Part shown: positions 1-6,227 of the stretch, one piece after another
How positions within the stretch are numbered: the first letter of the stretch is position 1
How the letters are laid out: each line of letters opens with the position of its first letter
Source: Spirochaetaceae bacterium
GTDB taxonomy: Bacteria; Spirochaetota; Spirochaetia; SZUA-6; Fen-1364
Length of the DNA stretch: 10,197 nucleotides
Reading direction: 5' to 3'
Assembly (NCBI GenBank): GCA_003170115.1
Contig: PMZS01000204.1
Coordinates: 1 to 10,197, forward strand
The notes under the pieces: generated by a model
Told to the model about the DNA's origin: nothing
Database searches by the model: none
The model's input: only the letters and a program-made list of their open reading frames with translations
Program-made: the position numbers and the translations under genes

Positions 1-270
1 GCGGAAGACGCCGCGAACAAAGTTGAACGACAGGTCACCAAATCCGCTGCCGCCATGCTGCTGGAAACCAGGATCGGCGAGCAGTTTGACGCCATCGTCA
101 CGGGGGCTTCTGACAAAGGCACGTGGGCAAGGTTGCTCACGATCCCCGTTGAAGGCAGGGTGGTGCGAGGGTTCGAAGGCATCGATGTCGGCGGCCGGAT
201 CCGCGTGCAGCTGATCTCTGTGGACGTTCAGCGGGGATATATCGATTTCACGAAAGTCGGTTCATCATGA
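1..270 (+). CDS. RNB-family exoribonuclease (RNase II/R-like), C-terminal end only
   Basis: This is the last 89 codons of a gene that enters from the left edge; the frame is open from base 1 to the TGA at 268-270. The family degrades RNA processively from the 3' end in the cytoplasm. What can be seen is the tail after the catalytic core: a short helix (EDAANKVERQVTKSAAAMLL, residues 2-21 of the visible part), then an S1-like beta barrel with GEQFDAIVTGAS, a GTWARL stretch, VEGRVVRGFEG, DVGGRIRVQL and a closing RGYIDF. The order GxxFDAIVTGAS, G(T/V)W, VEGR(V/L)VRG, DVG, RGxIDF is what I recall from the C termini of RNB-domain ribonucleases of about 500 residues. The catalytic Asp cluster lies outside the window, so activity cannot be judged. 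The stop overlaps the end of the convergent gene by six bases. Confidence 0.8.
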   Translation, partial: AEDAANKVERQVTKSAAAMLLETRIGEQFDAIVTGASDKGTWARLLTIPVEGRVVRGFEGIDVGGRIRVQLISVDVQRGYIDFTKVGSS

Positions 271-966
271 CCAACCCTCCGCCGCCAGGGCATCGTGCAG
301 CTCATCCGGATGTTGTCGGCACCGGTATTCCATCCGGCTGGACTCCGCATGCGCCCTGGTATAGGGCCAACCCATTGACATTCGGTTTCTCTCGTGCAGC
401 TCGTGGAGGAGGATATATCCCCGCTCCTGCTCGATGATCGCATCGTCGATCCAGACTTCCTCGGCGGGCACGAACTCGTACACCTTGTCGTGCCCCCCCT
501 CGGTGAAGTCGATGTCGAAAGTGCTCCGCACCAGGCGGCCATTCACGATCCAGACGGTGACCGCATTCTCGAGCCTTTTCCACAGTTCTTCATGCATGGT
601 TTCCCCCGCGGGGAGAACGGCACCGTGCACGGTGGCTCTCCGGATATCCCCCGCCCGCCTCCTCTCCTTCCGCTCCTGCTTGTCCGCTTCGACAATGGCC
701 TCCGCATACGGCCGACCCGCCTTCATCAGGCGGTGCTCGACAAGCAGGTGGTCGATGAAAAACCGCCTTTCATCGTGCTCCGCTTCCTGGTCAAGCCACA
801 GCTCGTTTTCCGGTATGTAGGGGAACCGGAAATGCTGGCCGAAGTTGGTGAACTCTTCGTCGATATGGCCGCGGATGTAGCTGCCATCCACGATCCAGAT
901 CTTGAAGCTGCCGCGCTCTTCCACCATGGTGATATGGGGCGGCACGGGCTTTTCCTTCATTGCCAC
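265..966 (-). CDS. Uncharacterised protein made of two tandem copies of one domain
   Basis: A protein of 233 aa with no signal peptide and no membrane segment, rich in Arg, Glu and His. It holds an internal duplication: residues 22-101 align without gaps to 137-216 at a constant offset of 115, with 25 of 80 identical. Shared marks are WIV(D/N)G, R....D..FT, a Pro then E.W.D, H.L.E...M..G.PY..A. Copy 2 keeps EGGH (156-159), LHELHER (187-193) and AH (205-206). Copy 1 has NFGQ, DHLLVEH and AI at the same places, so most of the His/Glu residues are lost there. The HELHE string suggests a metal site, but I do not recognise a characterised family. GTG at 966 follows GGAGG (972-976) by five bases; the in-frame ATG at 960 is the alternative start, two codons shorter. 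It is convergent with the ribonuclease and divergent from the patatin gene. Confidence 0.85.
   Translation of the reverse strand: MAMKEKPVPPHITMVEERGSFKIWIVDGSYIRGHIDEEFTNFGQHFRFPYIPENELWLDQEAEHDERRFFIDHLLVEHRLMKAGRPYAEAIVEADKQERKERRRAGDIRRATVHGAVLPAGETMHEELWKRLENAVTVWIVNGRLVRSTFDIDFTEGGHDKVYEFVPAEEVWIDDAIIEQERGYILLHELHERNRMSMGWPYTRAHAESSRMEYRCRQHPDELHDALAAEGWS
319..558 (-). repeat. Internal protein repeat, copy 2 (His/Glu motif intact)
   Basis: Encodes residues 137-216 of the duplicated protein and aligns gap-free to copy 1. It contains WIVNG, EGGH, FVPAEEVWID, LHELHER and PYTRAH. The regular spacing of H188, E189, H191, E192 and H206 makes this the copy more likely to be functional, perhaps binding a metal; that is inference. 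Confidence 0.75.
664..903 (-). repeat. Internal protein repeat, copy 1 (degenerate)
   Basis: Encodes residues 22-101 of the duplicated protein. It keeps the structural residues (WIVDG, P52, W57, D59, M81, G84, PY 86-87). Residues that are His or Glu in copy 2 are replaced: Q44 for H159, L74 for E189, V76 for H191 and I91 for H206. H73 and E77 remain. Confidence 0.75.
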
Positions 967-1076
967 CTGTCCCTCCTCGTCGCACTTTCTTCATTAATAT
1001 ACTCGCGTCCTCCCGCCAAGTGGGCGGCGACGAACGAATTGAAATCGTATGGTTATGTCTGCCAGCGTACCGATCG

Positions 1077-1092
1077 AGCCGATCTTTCGGCT
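1077..1092. promoter_or_regulatory. Perfect 6-bp inverted repeat in the leader of the patatin gene
   Basis: AGCCGA, loop TCTT, TCGGCT. It overlaps a second perfect inverted repeat at 1072-1084 (GATCG, AGC, CGATC), so in RNA only one of the two could form at a time. It lies 69 bases before the likely GTG start. It could be an operator, a leader structure or chance. Confidence 0.3.
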
Positions 1093-1160
1093 TATGCTTC
1101 AGGAAAAAAGGCGTCCCGTCGCGCCACGACCAGAAGTTCTGTTCTCCAGGGGGTTTCGTT

Positions 1161-2246
1161 GTGCAAAGCCGTATTGAAAAGGTTCGTTCCGACCACGGTC
1201 TCAGCCGGTACTCTCCGAAGATGGTCTATGTTCTCTCCGGAGGCGCGGCAAGGGGGTTCTGCCATCTCGGGATGATCGATGCCCTGGAGAAATCGGGGAT
1301 CAGGCCCGACCTCGTGATCGGCACTTCCGCCGGTTCCCTTTTCGGGGCGCTGTACAGCCACTTCGGGAACGTCGGAGATGTCTTCAGACACGTCAAGAAC
1401 GTCATGGCTTCCGAGGAGTTCACGGAGTTCGAAAAACGGTATTTCGGAGAGACGAAGCCTTCGGACGGTCATGTACAGTCAAGAACGGAACGCTTTTTCT
1501 CGGGGCTTGCGGGAACGCTGAAGCATGGCATGCACTTCGGGAAAGCAATGGTCACGTCGGCCATGGTCGCGGAGAAGGATGCGTTTTCGATATTCAACAA
1601 GATCTTCGAAGGCATCACTTTCCAGACTCTGAAGATTCCCTTCGCGGCCGTGGCAGTCGACCTGGTCGAGGGGGTCCCTGCCATCTTCACGGCCGGAGAA
1701 GGGTCAGGCAACCGGGGGACCGTCAGGACCATCCCGGGGCCCGACGGGCTCATGAGAGCGGTGATGGCCTCTTCCGCCATCCCGCTCATCTTCCCCGCGC
1801 TGGAGATTGGCGGTCATGCGCACGCGGACGGTTCCGTCATGTCCAACCTGCCGGTCCGGGAAGCCCGGACTCTCCTTGCGGGACAGGAGGTGTTCTTCGT
1901 GGGGTTCGATGTATCCGCTCCTGTTCAATTGTCCGAAGATGCCCTGTCCACCGTCGAGCTCGTCCTCAGGCTCCTGGATCTGTCCACACGGAGCAAGCAG
2001 TCCGCTGACCGGGAGCTTGTCGACGTCCTGCTTCAGCCCGTGGACCGCTCATACCACTGGTCCTCGTTTGCACAATACGAGGAGTTCCTCGACCTGGGGC
2101 GTCGCTACATGACCAGGGAACGCGTGACGGACCTTGAGAACAGGTATCTGGAAAGGTGCGCCGCGAACGTCCGCGAGGACACGAGTGCCTCGCGGAGATT
2201 CTTCACTGGTGGAAGGCTGAAGCGTCTCGTGGCTAAAAAGCCCTGA
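1161..2246 (+). CDS. Patatin-like phospholipase (RssA/YlbK type)
   Basis: A 361-aa serine hydrolase of the patatin family, which cleaves acyl chains from phospholipids or lysophospholipids with a Ser-Asp dyad. The parts are in the expected order: beta strand VYVLSGG and oxyanion loop GGAARG (27-32), HLGMIDAL helix, nucleophile elbow GTSAGS with Ser56, and the DGS motif with Asp223 followed by NLPV. There is no signal peptide, so a cytoplasmic or inner-membrane-associated enzyme is likely. The C-terminal ~60 residues are basic and charged (tail RLKRLVAKKP) and could contact membrane. GTG at 1161 follows AGGGGG (1148-1153) by seven bases. The frame stays open back to 960, but that upstream part has no family resemblance; ATG 1221 has no good ribosome site and would begin right at the first strand. 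The last 14 bases overlap the convergent small gene. Confidence 0.9.
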   Translation: MQSRIEKVRSDHGLSRYSPKMVYVLSGGAARGFCHLGMIDALEKSGIRPDLVIGTSAGSLFGALYSHFGNVGDVFRHVKNVMASEEFTEFEKRYFGETKPSDGHVQSRTERFFSGLAGTLKHGMHFGKAMVTSAMVAEKDAFSIFNKIFEGITFQTLKIPFAAVAVDLVEGVPAIFTAGEGSGNRGTVRTIPGPDGLMRAVMASSAIPLIFPALEIGGHAHADGSVMSNLPVREARTLLAGQEVFFVGFDVSAPVQLSEDALSTVELVLRLLDLSTRSKQSADRELVDVLLQPVDRSYHWSSFAQYEEFLDLGRRYMTRERVTDLENRYLERCAANVREDTSASRRFFTGGRLKRLVAKKP

Positions 2247-2391
2247 ATCCCACGCGCAGGATCCAGACGACAAACAGGATGAGCGCAATGACAAGCACGA
2301 CGTGAATCACGCCGCTTTCAATGAAGCGAGTGCTGAATCCCAGCAGCCAGAATACAAACAGAACGACGGCAATGATCAACAGGATCGTCAT
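2233..2391 (-). CDS. Small hydrophobic membrane protein, lmo0937/DUF5670-like (52 aa)
   Basis: A 52-aa protein with two membrane spans: MTILLIIAVVLFVFWLLGF (1-19) and, after a short polar turn TRFIESG, VIHVVLVIALILFVVWIL (28-45), ending in a basic tail. The pattern WLLG, a short turn and a second hydrophobic helix is that of the lmo0937/DUF5670 mini membrane proteins, whose function is unknown and which are often linked to envelope stress. It aligns without gaps to the 61-aa protein at 6032-6217, so the two are paralogues. A clear ribosome site AAGGAAG (2398-2404) stands six bases before the ATG. It follows the 105-aa gene by 23 bases and is probably cotranscribed with it. The 3' end overlaps the patatin gene by 14 bases. 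Confidence 0.75.
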   Translation of the reverse strand: MTILLIIAVVLFVFWLLGFSTRFIESGVIHVVLVIALILFVVWILRVGFRAF

Positions 2392-2414
2392 GATGAACTT
2401 CCTTTCATTTTTCG

Positions 2415-2732
2415 CTATCCGCTTATCGCGTGATATTCCTTTTCCTTGAGCTCATTCCGCGCGCGAAGTCCCTTGATCTGTTTGAGAACGGCGCGAATCG
2501 AAGGAGTTTCGCGGCTCACCGTGGCGTGATCCCTGTCCACGAGAGTCGCGTAGACCTCGTTGCCGAGCTTCGCGATGAGCTTTTCCGCCTGGGACTGCAG
2601 CTGGACGATCTCGAGTTTCAGCACGCCCATGGCGCCCAGGTCCCCCGCCTTTCCCCTGGCCTTCCTGGCCAGATTTTTCGATACGGACACCCCTTTGGTG
2701 AACATCCCCTGCATTTTTCCCGCAATCGTCAT
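2415..2732 (-). CDS. Hypothetical coiled-coil-like protein (105 aa)
   Basis: I do not recognise a characterised family. The 105-aa product is soluble, very basic at the N terminus (SVSKNLARKARGKAGDLGAMG, about 16-36), then helical and heptad-like (LKLEIVQLQSQAEKLIAKLGNEVYATL, about 39-65), a polar linker, and a second charged helix (RAVLKQIKGLRARNELKEKEY, about 80-100). The segment with L.LEI..L..Q..KL...LG.EVY resembles short proteins in other proteobacteria that pair a coiled coil with a small membrane partner; that is recall, not a search. ATG 2732 is chosen because AGGAG (2739-2743) lies six bases upstream. The reading frame extends further upstream only as an accidental opening into the permease gene. 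The hydrophobic 52-aa gene follows after 23 bases, so the pair may act together. Confidence 0.75.
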   Translation of the reverse strand: MTIAGKMQGMFTKGVSVSKNLARKARGKAGDLGAMGVLKLEIVQLQSQAEKLIAKLGNEVYATLVDRDHATVSRETPSIRAVLKQIKGLRARNELKEKEYHAISG

Positions 2733-2786
2733 GTTTTGCTCCTGGAGCGCCGCGCTCAATGCACAACGCCCGCTACCATGAAGAAT

Positions 2787-2817
2787 ATTCGGAAAACCGG
2801 AATCGTTCTGTTCGGAA
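2787..2817. promoter_or_regulatory. Three CGGAA repeats and an imperfect palindrome upstream of the 105-aa gene
   Basis: CGGAA occurs at 2790-2794, 2798-2802 and 2813-2817 (TTCCG in the - strand gene's orientation). The first two also make an imperfect inverted repeat, ATTCGG AAAA CCGGAAT. The only promoter-like string nearby is a weak -10, TATTCT on the - strand. This may be an operator for the two-gene unit; evidence is positional only. Confidence 0.25.
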
Positions 2818-2857
2818 GCACACAGAAGACTTTGGGCGCAATCCGGGGAATCGATGC

Positions 2858-4102
2858 CTATCGGGAGCGGGCGAGCCGCAGCACCTCGCGGAACTTGAAA
2901 CGCTTTCCCGTCATGAGGATGCCCACCTGGAAGATCCTGGCCGAAAGCCAGATCACCCCGGCCGTCGCGGCGATGATCAGCCCGATAGAGACCAGGATTT
3001 CCCACGGTCGGGCGGCGCCCACCAGGATGCGAAGGAACATGACGATGGGTGCGGTAAGCGGGAACAGGGACAGGCCGATGATCACGGGCGCCTGGGGCGT
3101 GGTGATGATCGGGGAGATCATGACAATGGGGATCACGAGAAATATGACCATGGGCCACGCGAGCTGACCGAGGTGCTGCTCGTCCTCTGAGGCCGCGCCC
3201 AGGGCGGCGTAGAGGGAGCAGTAGAGAAAGTACGCAAGGATGAAGAACAGCACGAGGTACGCGAGCGTGCTCATCGTGAGCCCGAAGCCGATGGAGAGGC
3301 CGAAACGCGGACCAATGAGCTTCAGCACCGCCGCGCTGACCGTGACCCATATCCCGTATTGCAGCAGGCTCGCCAGCGCCTTGCCGAGGATCTTTCCGAA
3401 CAGGAGGTCCATTGGCCGCACCGAGGACAGCATGATTTCAACCGTCTTGCTCGTTTTTTCCGTGAGCACGGACCTTCCAATGACCTGCCCGTAGAGAAGC
3501 ACCGTCATGTACAGGAGCATGGCGAAGGTCAGCCCGGTCATGAGGACAGTGACGAAATCCGAGTTTTTCTTTTTTTCTCCATTGTGAGTGAGCTGCCGCG
3601 TCTCGAAGGCGGGTGACTGCGTAAGAGACGCCACCTGTAAGGGGGGGACGCCCGCCTTGATCAGCCTCTGGGCGACGATGGCTTTCCCGATCACCCCCTG
3701 GAGGACGCTGATCACGCGGAAATCAACCGCATTCTTCGACACGTATTCCAGCCGGGCGACCTTTGACAGGTCGGCGGGCATCACCAGATACCCATCAATT
3801 ACACCGGCCTGGACCTGGGGGTCGAGGGACTCGGCGGACCCTTGCACGGCGCTGACCTCGATCTTCGCCTGCAGGAAGGCGGGAGAGATCTCCTGGACGA
3901 AGCGGGGATCGGCGCCCACCAGCGCAATTCTCGTCGCCGGGCCGCCCATGGCTCCTCCCGACCCCGAAAGGAGACTGGGCAGGATCGTGACCGCCGCGAT
4001 GAGGAACGGCCCGACGATCGTGAGAATGATGAACACCTTGTTGGCCACGGTGAGCCGGAACTCCATGCGGATGATCTTCCCGAGCTTTCCCAATCTATTC
4101 AC
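2858..4102 (-). CDS. ABC-2 type transporter permease (NatB-like)
   Basis: A 414-aa inner-membrane subunit that would form the channel for the ATPase encoded just upstream. Layout: one N-terminal span (about 22-44, VFIILTIVGPFLIAAVTILP), a large extracytoplasmic region (about 45-183), then five or six further spans (about 184-206, 247-265, 278-302, 315-337, 340-362, 368-390) and a basic tail. The segment EKTSKTVEIMLSSVRPMDLL (215-234) is the conserved cytoplasmic loop of ABC2_membrane_3/NatB permeases. GTG 4102 overlaps the ATPase stop by eight bases, which implies translational coupling; ATG 4066 is the alternative and would remove the short amphipathic lead. The substrate cannot be told: the subfamily is annotated for sodium, antibiotic or peptide export. 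Confidence 0.88.
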   Translation of the reverse strand: MNRLGKLGKIIRMEFRLTVANKVFIILTIVGPFLIAAVTILPSLLSGSGGAMGGPATRIALVGADPRFVQEISPAFLQAKIEVSAVQGSAESLDPQVQAGVIDGYLVMPADLSKVARLEYVSKNAVDFRVISVLQGVIGKAIVAQRLIKAGVPPLQVASLTQSPAFETRQLTHNGEKKKNSDFVTVLMTGLTFAMLLYMTVLLYGQVIGRSVLTEKTSKTVEIMLSSVRPMDLLFGKILGKALASLLQYGIWVTVSAAVLKLIGPRFGLSIGFGLTMSTLAYLVLFFILAYFLYCSLYAALGAASEDEQHLGQLAWPMVIFLVIPIVMISPIITTPQAPVIIGLSLFPLTAPIVMFLRILVGAARPWEILVSIGLIIAATAGVIWLSARIFQVGILMTGKRFKFREVLRLARSR

Positions 4103-5015
4103 CCGCCTTTTCAGAACCGCTCTTCCCGCCCTCGCCGACCAGCTCCACGAAAATCTGGTGCAGCGAGGGGGAAACCACCTCGAACCGGCGCACGGAGACC
4201 TGGCCGAGAAGACTCTTGAGAAGTGCCTGGGAGCTTGCGCCCTCGGCGAGCTCCATCTCCACCCAGCGGGGAAAGCGGGACACATTGCGCACCATCCCGG
4301 ACAGGGACTCGAAGTCTATGGTGCCGTCGAACTCCACGGCCACGCTGTTGTGACCGTAGCGCGACTTGATGTCGGCAAGGGAGCCCGAGATCACCTCGCG
4401 GCCGTGATCAATGACGAGGAGCCGCGAGCAGATCTTCTCCGCAACCTCCATGTTGTGCGTGGAGAAGAGGATGGTCTTGCCCATGCTCCCCAGCTCGAGG
4501 ACCGCTTCGCGCAGCACATCGGTGCTCACCGGGTCGAGGCCCGAGAACGGCTCATCGAGAAAAATGAACTCGGGGTCATGGAGAATTGAGGCGATGAACT
4601 GCACCTTCTGCGCCATCCCCTTGGAGAGAGTCTCGGGCGTCCGGGTCTTCCACTCCACCAGGTTGAAGCGCGCGAGCCATTCGTCGAGCCTCTTTTCAAC
4701 CGAGGACCGGTCCGCGTTTTTGAGGCTGGCAAGATAGTGCAGCATCTCGTTGATCTTTACCTTGCGGTAGAGTCCGCGCTCTTCGGGGAGATAGCCAATG
4801 CGATCCTTGTCCGCTTCCCGGAGAGGACTTCCGTTGAAGAGGATGGACCCGGAATCCGGGGCGAGGATATTCATGATCATCTTTATCGTCGTGGACTTGC
4901 CCGCGCCGTTGGGACCGAGGAGCCCGAATATTTCCCCATCCCTGGTCGCAAAGGAAATTTCGCTCACCGCCCTGAGCTGGCCGAAGCTCTTGCTGACCGA
5001 TTGTAATTCTATCAC
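4095..5015 (-). CDS. ABC transporter ATP-binding protein (NatA-like, with C-terminal extension)
   Basis: A 306-aa ATPase that powers the adjacent permease. Motifs are intact: Walker A GPNGAGKST (34-42), GYLPEERGLY where the Q-loop normally lies (74-83), signature LSKGMAQK (130-137), Walker B IFLDEP (151-156) with Glu155, D-loop SGLD (158-161) and switch His187 in FSTHNM. After about residue 220 comes an extra domain, VAVEFDGTIDF through SLHQIFVELV, matching the DUF4162-type tail found on NatA-like exporter ATPases. In place of the Q-loop glutamine this subfamily shows PEE(R), as here. The start is GTG 5015, sixteen bases after the regulator's stop; there is only a weak ribosome site, so coupling to the upstream gene is likely. 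Loss of any later start would remove Walker A. Confidence 0.92.
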   Translation of the reverse strand: MIELQSVSKSFGQLRAVSEISFATRDGEIFGLLGPNGAGKSTTIKMIMNILAPDSGSILFNGSPLREADKDRIGYLPEERGLYRKVKINEMLHYLASLKNADRSSVEKRLDEWLARFNLVEWKTRTPETLSKGMAQKVQFIASILHDPEFIFLDEPFSGLDPVSTDVLREAVLELGSMGKTILFSTHNMEVAEKICSRLLVIDHGREVISGSLADIKSRYGHNSVAVEFDGTIDFESLSGMVRNVSRFPRWVEMELAEGASSQALLKSLLGQVSVRRFEVVSPSLHQIFVELVGEGGKSGSEKAGE

Positions 5016-5031
5016 TGAGACTCGGAGCGGA

Positions 5032-5760
5032 TCACACCGCGATCACGTCCGGGAGCAGGCGGCGGAACTCCTGCCTGACAACGGCGTAGCACTCGCACAC
5101 CCGCGCTTCCAGGCCCGGCCGATCCACCACGGTGATGCGGCCCCGGCTGTAGTGAATCAAGCCCGCGCTCTGCAGTTTTCCGGCAGCCTCGGTCACGCCC
5201 TCGCGCCGCACCCCCAGCATGTTGGCGATCAGCTCCTGGGTCATGCTCAGGTCATTCGAGGTCAAGCGGTCAAGACTGAGCAGCAGCCAGCGGCAGAGTT
5301 GCTGGTCCACCGAATGGTGACGATTGCAGACGGCGGTCTGCGCCATCTGGGTCAGCATGGCCAGGGTGTAACGCAGCAACAGGTGCTGCAACGCCCCGCC
5401 GCGGTTGAACTCCTGCTGGAGCATCTGCCCCTTCAACCGATAGGCGGTGCCCGCACTCTGCACAACGGCCCGATTCGGCATCGTCTCGCCGCCCATGAAC
5501 AAGGAAATGCCCACTATGCCCTCGTTGCCGACTACAGCGATTTCGGCGGACGCGCCGTTCTCCATGACATAGAGCAGGGACACGATGGAATCGGTGGGGA
5601 AATGAACGTGATTCAATTTGTCCCCGGACTCGTACAGGGCCTCACCGAGAGGCATCGGGACCAGTTCCAGGTGTGGAGACAAACGCTCGAATTCCGGCTT
5701 GGGAAGGACAGAGAGCAGACGGTTGTCTCGCGGGTGAGGGGAACCCGGCGGGTTGGGCAT
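5032..5760 (-). CDS. Crp/Fnr-family transcriptional regulator
   Basis: A 242-aa DNA-binding regulator with a cyclic-nucleotide-binding-like barrel (about 35-118), a long dimerisation helix (about 123-165) and a winged helix-turn-helix (about 171-213; LSMTQELIANMLGVRREGVT). The effector pocket is atypical: where CRP has GELGL and RSA, this has GISLFMGGETMPNRAVV (84-100), so the Glu that holds cAMP is missing and only an Arg is kept. There is no N-terminal Cys cluster for an iron-sulfur centre; Cys145, 156, 222 and 224 lie elsewhere. The ligand is unknown. ATG 5760 is chosen because a promoter ends at 5803 and GGAGG (5778-5782 region) lies about 15 bases upstream; a GTG at 5802 would be at or before the transcript start. 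It is followed by the ABC exporter genes, which it may control. Confidence 0.88.
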   Translation of the reverse strand: MPNPPGSPHPRDNRLLSVLPKPEFERLSPHLELVPMPLGEALYESGDKLNHVHFPTDSIVSLLYVMENGASAEIAVVGNEGIVGISLFMGGETMPNRAVVQSAGTAYRLKGQMLQQEFNRGGALQHLLLRYTLAMLTQMAQTAVCNRHHSVDQQLCRWLLLSLDRLTSNDLSMTQELIANMLGVRREGVTEAAGKLQSAGLIHYSRGRITVVDRPGLEARVCECYAVVRQEFRRLLPDVIAV

Positions 5761-5802
5761 AGTTTTCGTATGCAGCCTCCTTAGACCTCTCTCAGGGGCC
5801 AC

Positions 5803-5832
5803 ACTATACCATTTCAGGTGGGAGAGAGTGAA
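5803..5832 (-). promoter_or_regulatory. Sigma-70-like promoter of the regulator-exporter operon
   Basis: Read on the - strand: -35 TTCACT (5827-5832), an 18-base spacer, and -10 TATAGT (5803-5808). The -10 is preceded by TGG, giving an extended -10 (TGn). The transcript would start near 5796 and leave a leader of roughly 36 bases before ATG 5760. Confidence 0.5.
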
Positions 5833-5859
5833 GAGGTATCAGCAGTGGGAGCCCGAACG

Positions 5860-6009
5860 CTAGAACTGCAGTCTCGGAATAATTGCCCACAATCCCACAA
5901 TAATCAGATAGATCCCCACCGTGTAGCGCAGGAACGCGGGATAGACCAGAACAAGGATTCCAAAGATAAGCGTGACAATACCCCACAGGAGACCAATTGG
6001 TTGAAACAT
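5860..6009 (-). CDS. Small membrane protein, DUF3096-like (49 aa)
   Basis: A 49-aa protein made of two membrane helices: PIGLLWGIVTLIFGILVLVYP (4-24) and YTVGIYLIIVGLWAII (29-44), with FLR between and a short polar end. The arrangement GI..LI.GILVL..P.FL.Y.VGIYLI.VG matches the DUF3096 family as I recall it; the function is unknown. The ATG at 6009 is preceded by GGGAG (6021-6025) at eleven bases, a rather long spacing. It is the third gene of a small-protein operon, 22 bases after the 61-aa gene. The frame opens further upstream, but that part is polar, Ser/Cys-rich and overlaps the neighbour, so it is not coding. Confidence 0.8.
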   Translation of the reverse strand: MFQPIGLLWGIVTLIFGILVLVYPAFLRYTVGIYLIIVGLWAIIPRLQF

Positions 6010-6031
6010 GGCAGATTCCACTCCCTTCCTG

Positions 6032-6217
6032 TTACCTGTGCCCGCGAAATCGAGCGAAAAGCGAAATAACAACGAGGATGAGCCCGAGCACGAGCAAGAC
6101 GTAGACAAAACCGCCCAGCGTGTATGCGCTGCCAAGTCCAAGCAGCCATAGTACCAGGAGAACGATCCTATCAATCAGGAGGACATTGGCCTCCCGCCGT
6201 CTCAGCATGAATCTCAT
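6032..6217 (-). CDS. Small membrane protein, lmo0937/DUF5670-like (61 aa)
   Basis: A 61-aa protein with a basic lead (MRFMLRRREAN), span 1 (VLLIDRIVLLVLWLLGLG, 12-29), turn SAYTLGG, and span 2 (FVYVLLVLGLILVVISLF, about 37-54), ending FRGHR. The WLLGL...YTLGGF.(Y/H)(V/I)LLV core is typical of lmo0937/DUF5670 mini membrane proteins. The start is well supported: GGAG (6224-6227) sits six bases before ATG 6217, and this ribosome site overlaps the stop codon of the 20-aa gene (TAAGGAG, 6224-6230). It is the middle gene of a three-gene operon and a paralogue of the 52-aa protein at 2233-2391. Confidence 0.82.
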   Translation of the reverse strand: MRFMLRRREANVLLIDRIVLLVLWLLGLGSAYTLGGFVYVLLVLGLILVVISLFARFRGHR

Positions 6218-6227
6218 TGCCTTCTCC

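Noticed and set aside
1012..1026. CCGCC-AAGTG-GGCGG inverted repeat as a terminator
   Set aside because: No T-run follows on either strand and it sits between divergent genes, where no terminator is expected.
960..1160. N-terminal extension of the patatin frame back to 960
   Set aside because: The added residues show no family resemblance, and a good ribosome site points to GTG 1161.
394..1275. A 293-codon open frame on the + strand across the duplicated protein gene
   Set aside because: It is antisense to a gene whose internal repeat proves the - strand reading; its product is low-complexity and it crosses the divergent promoter region.
2733..3350. Upstream extension of the 105-aa protein frame (up to 311 codons)
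   Set aside because: It runs through the permease gene in a shifted frame and gives a His/Arg/Pro-rich sequence; AGGAG before ATG 2732 marks the true start.
4103..4285. N-terminal extension of the permease frame
   Set aside because: It lies inside the ATPase gene's C-terminal domain in another frame, and the product is Arg/Ser/Trp-rich with no family match.
3588..4589. A 333-codon + strand frame across the ABC genes
   Set aside because: Antisense to two genes with complete ABC motifs; no domain is visible.
4798..5784. A 328-codon + strand frame across the regulator and ATPase genes
   Set aside because: Antisense shadow of well-supported genes; the product is His/Gln-rich and featureless.
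5761..5802. GTG start at 5802 for the Crp/Fnr regulator
   Set aside because: It would lie at or upstream of the predicted transcript start, and the added residues are translated ribosome-site sequence.
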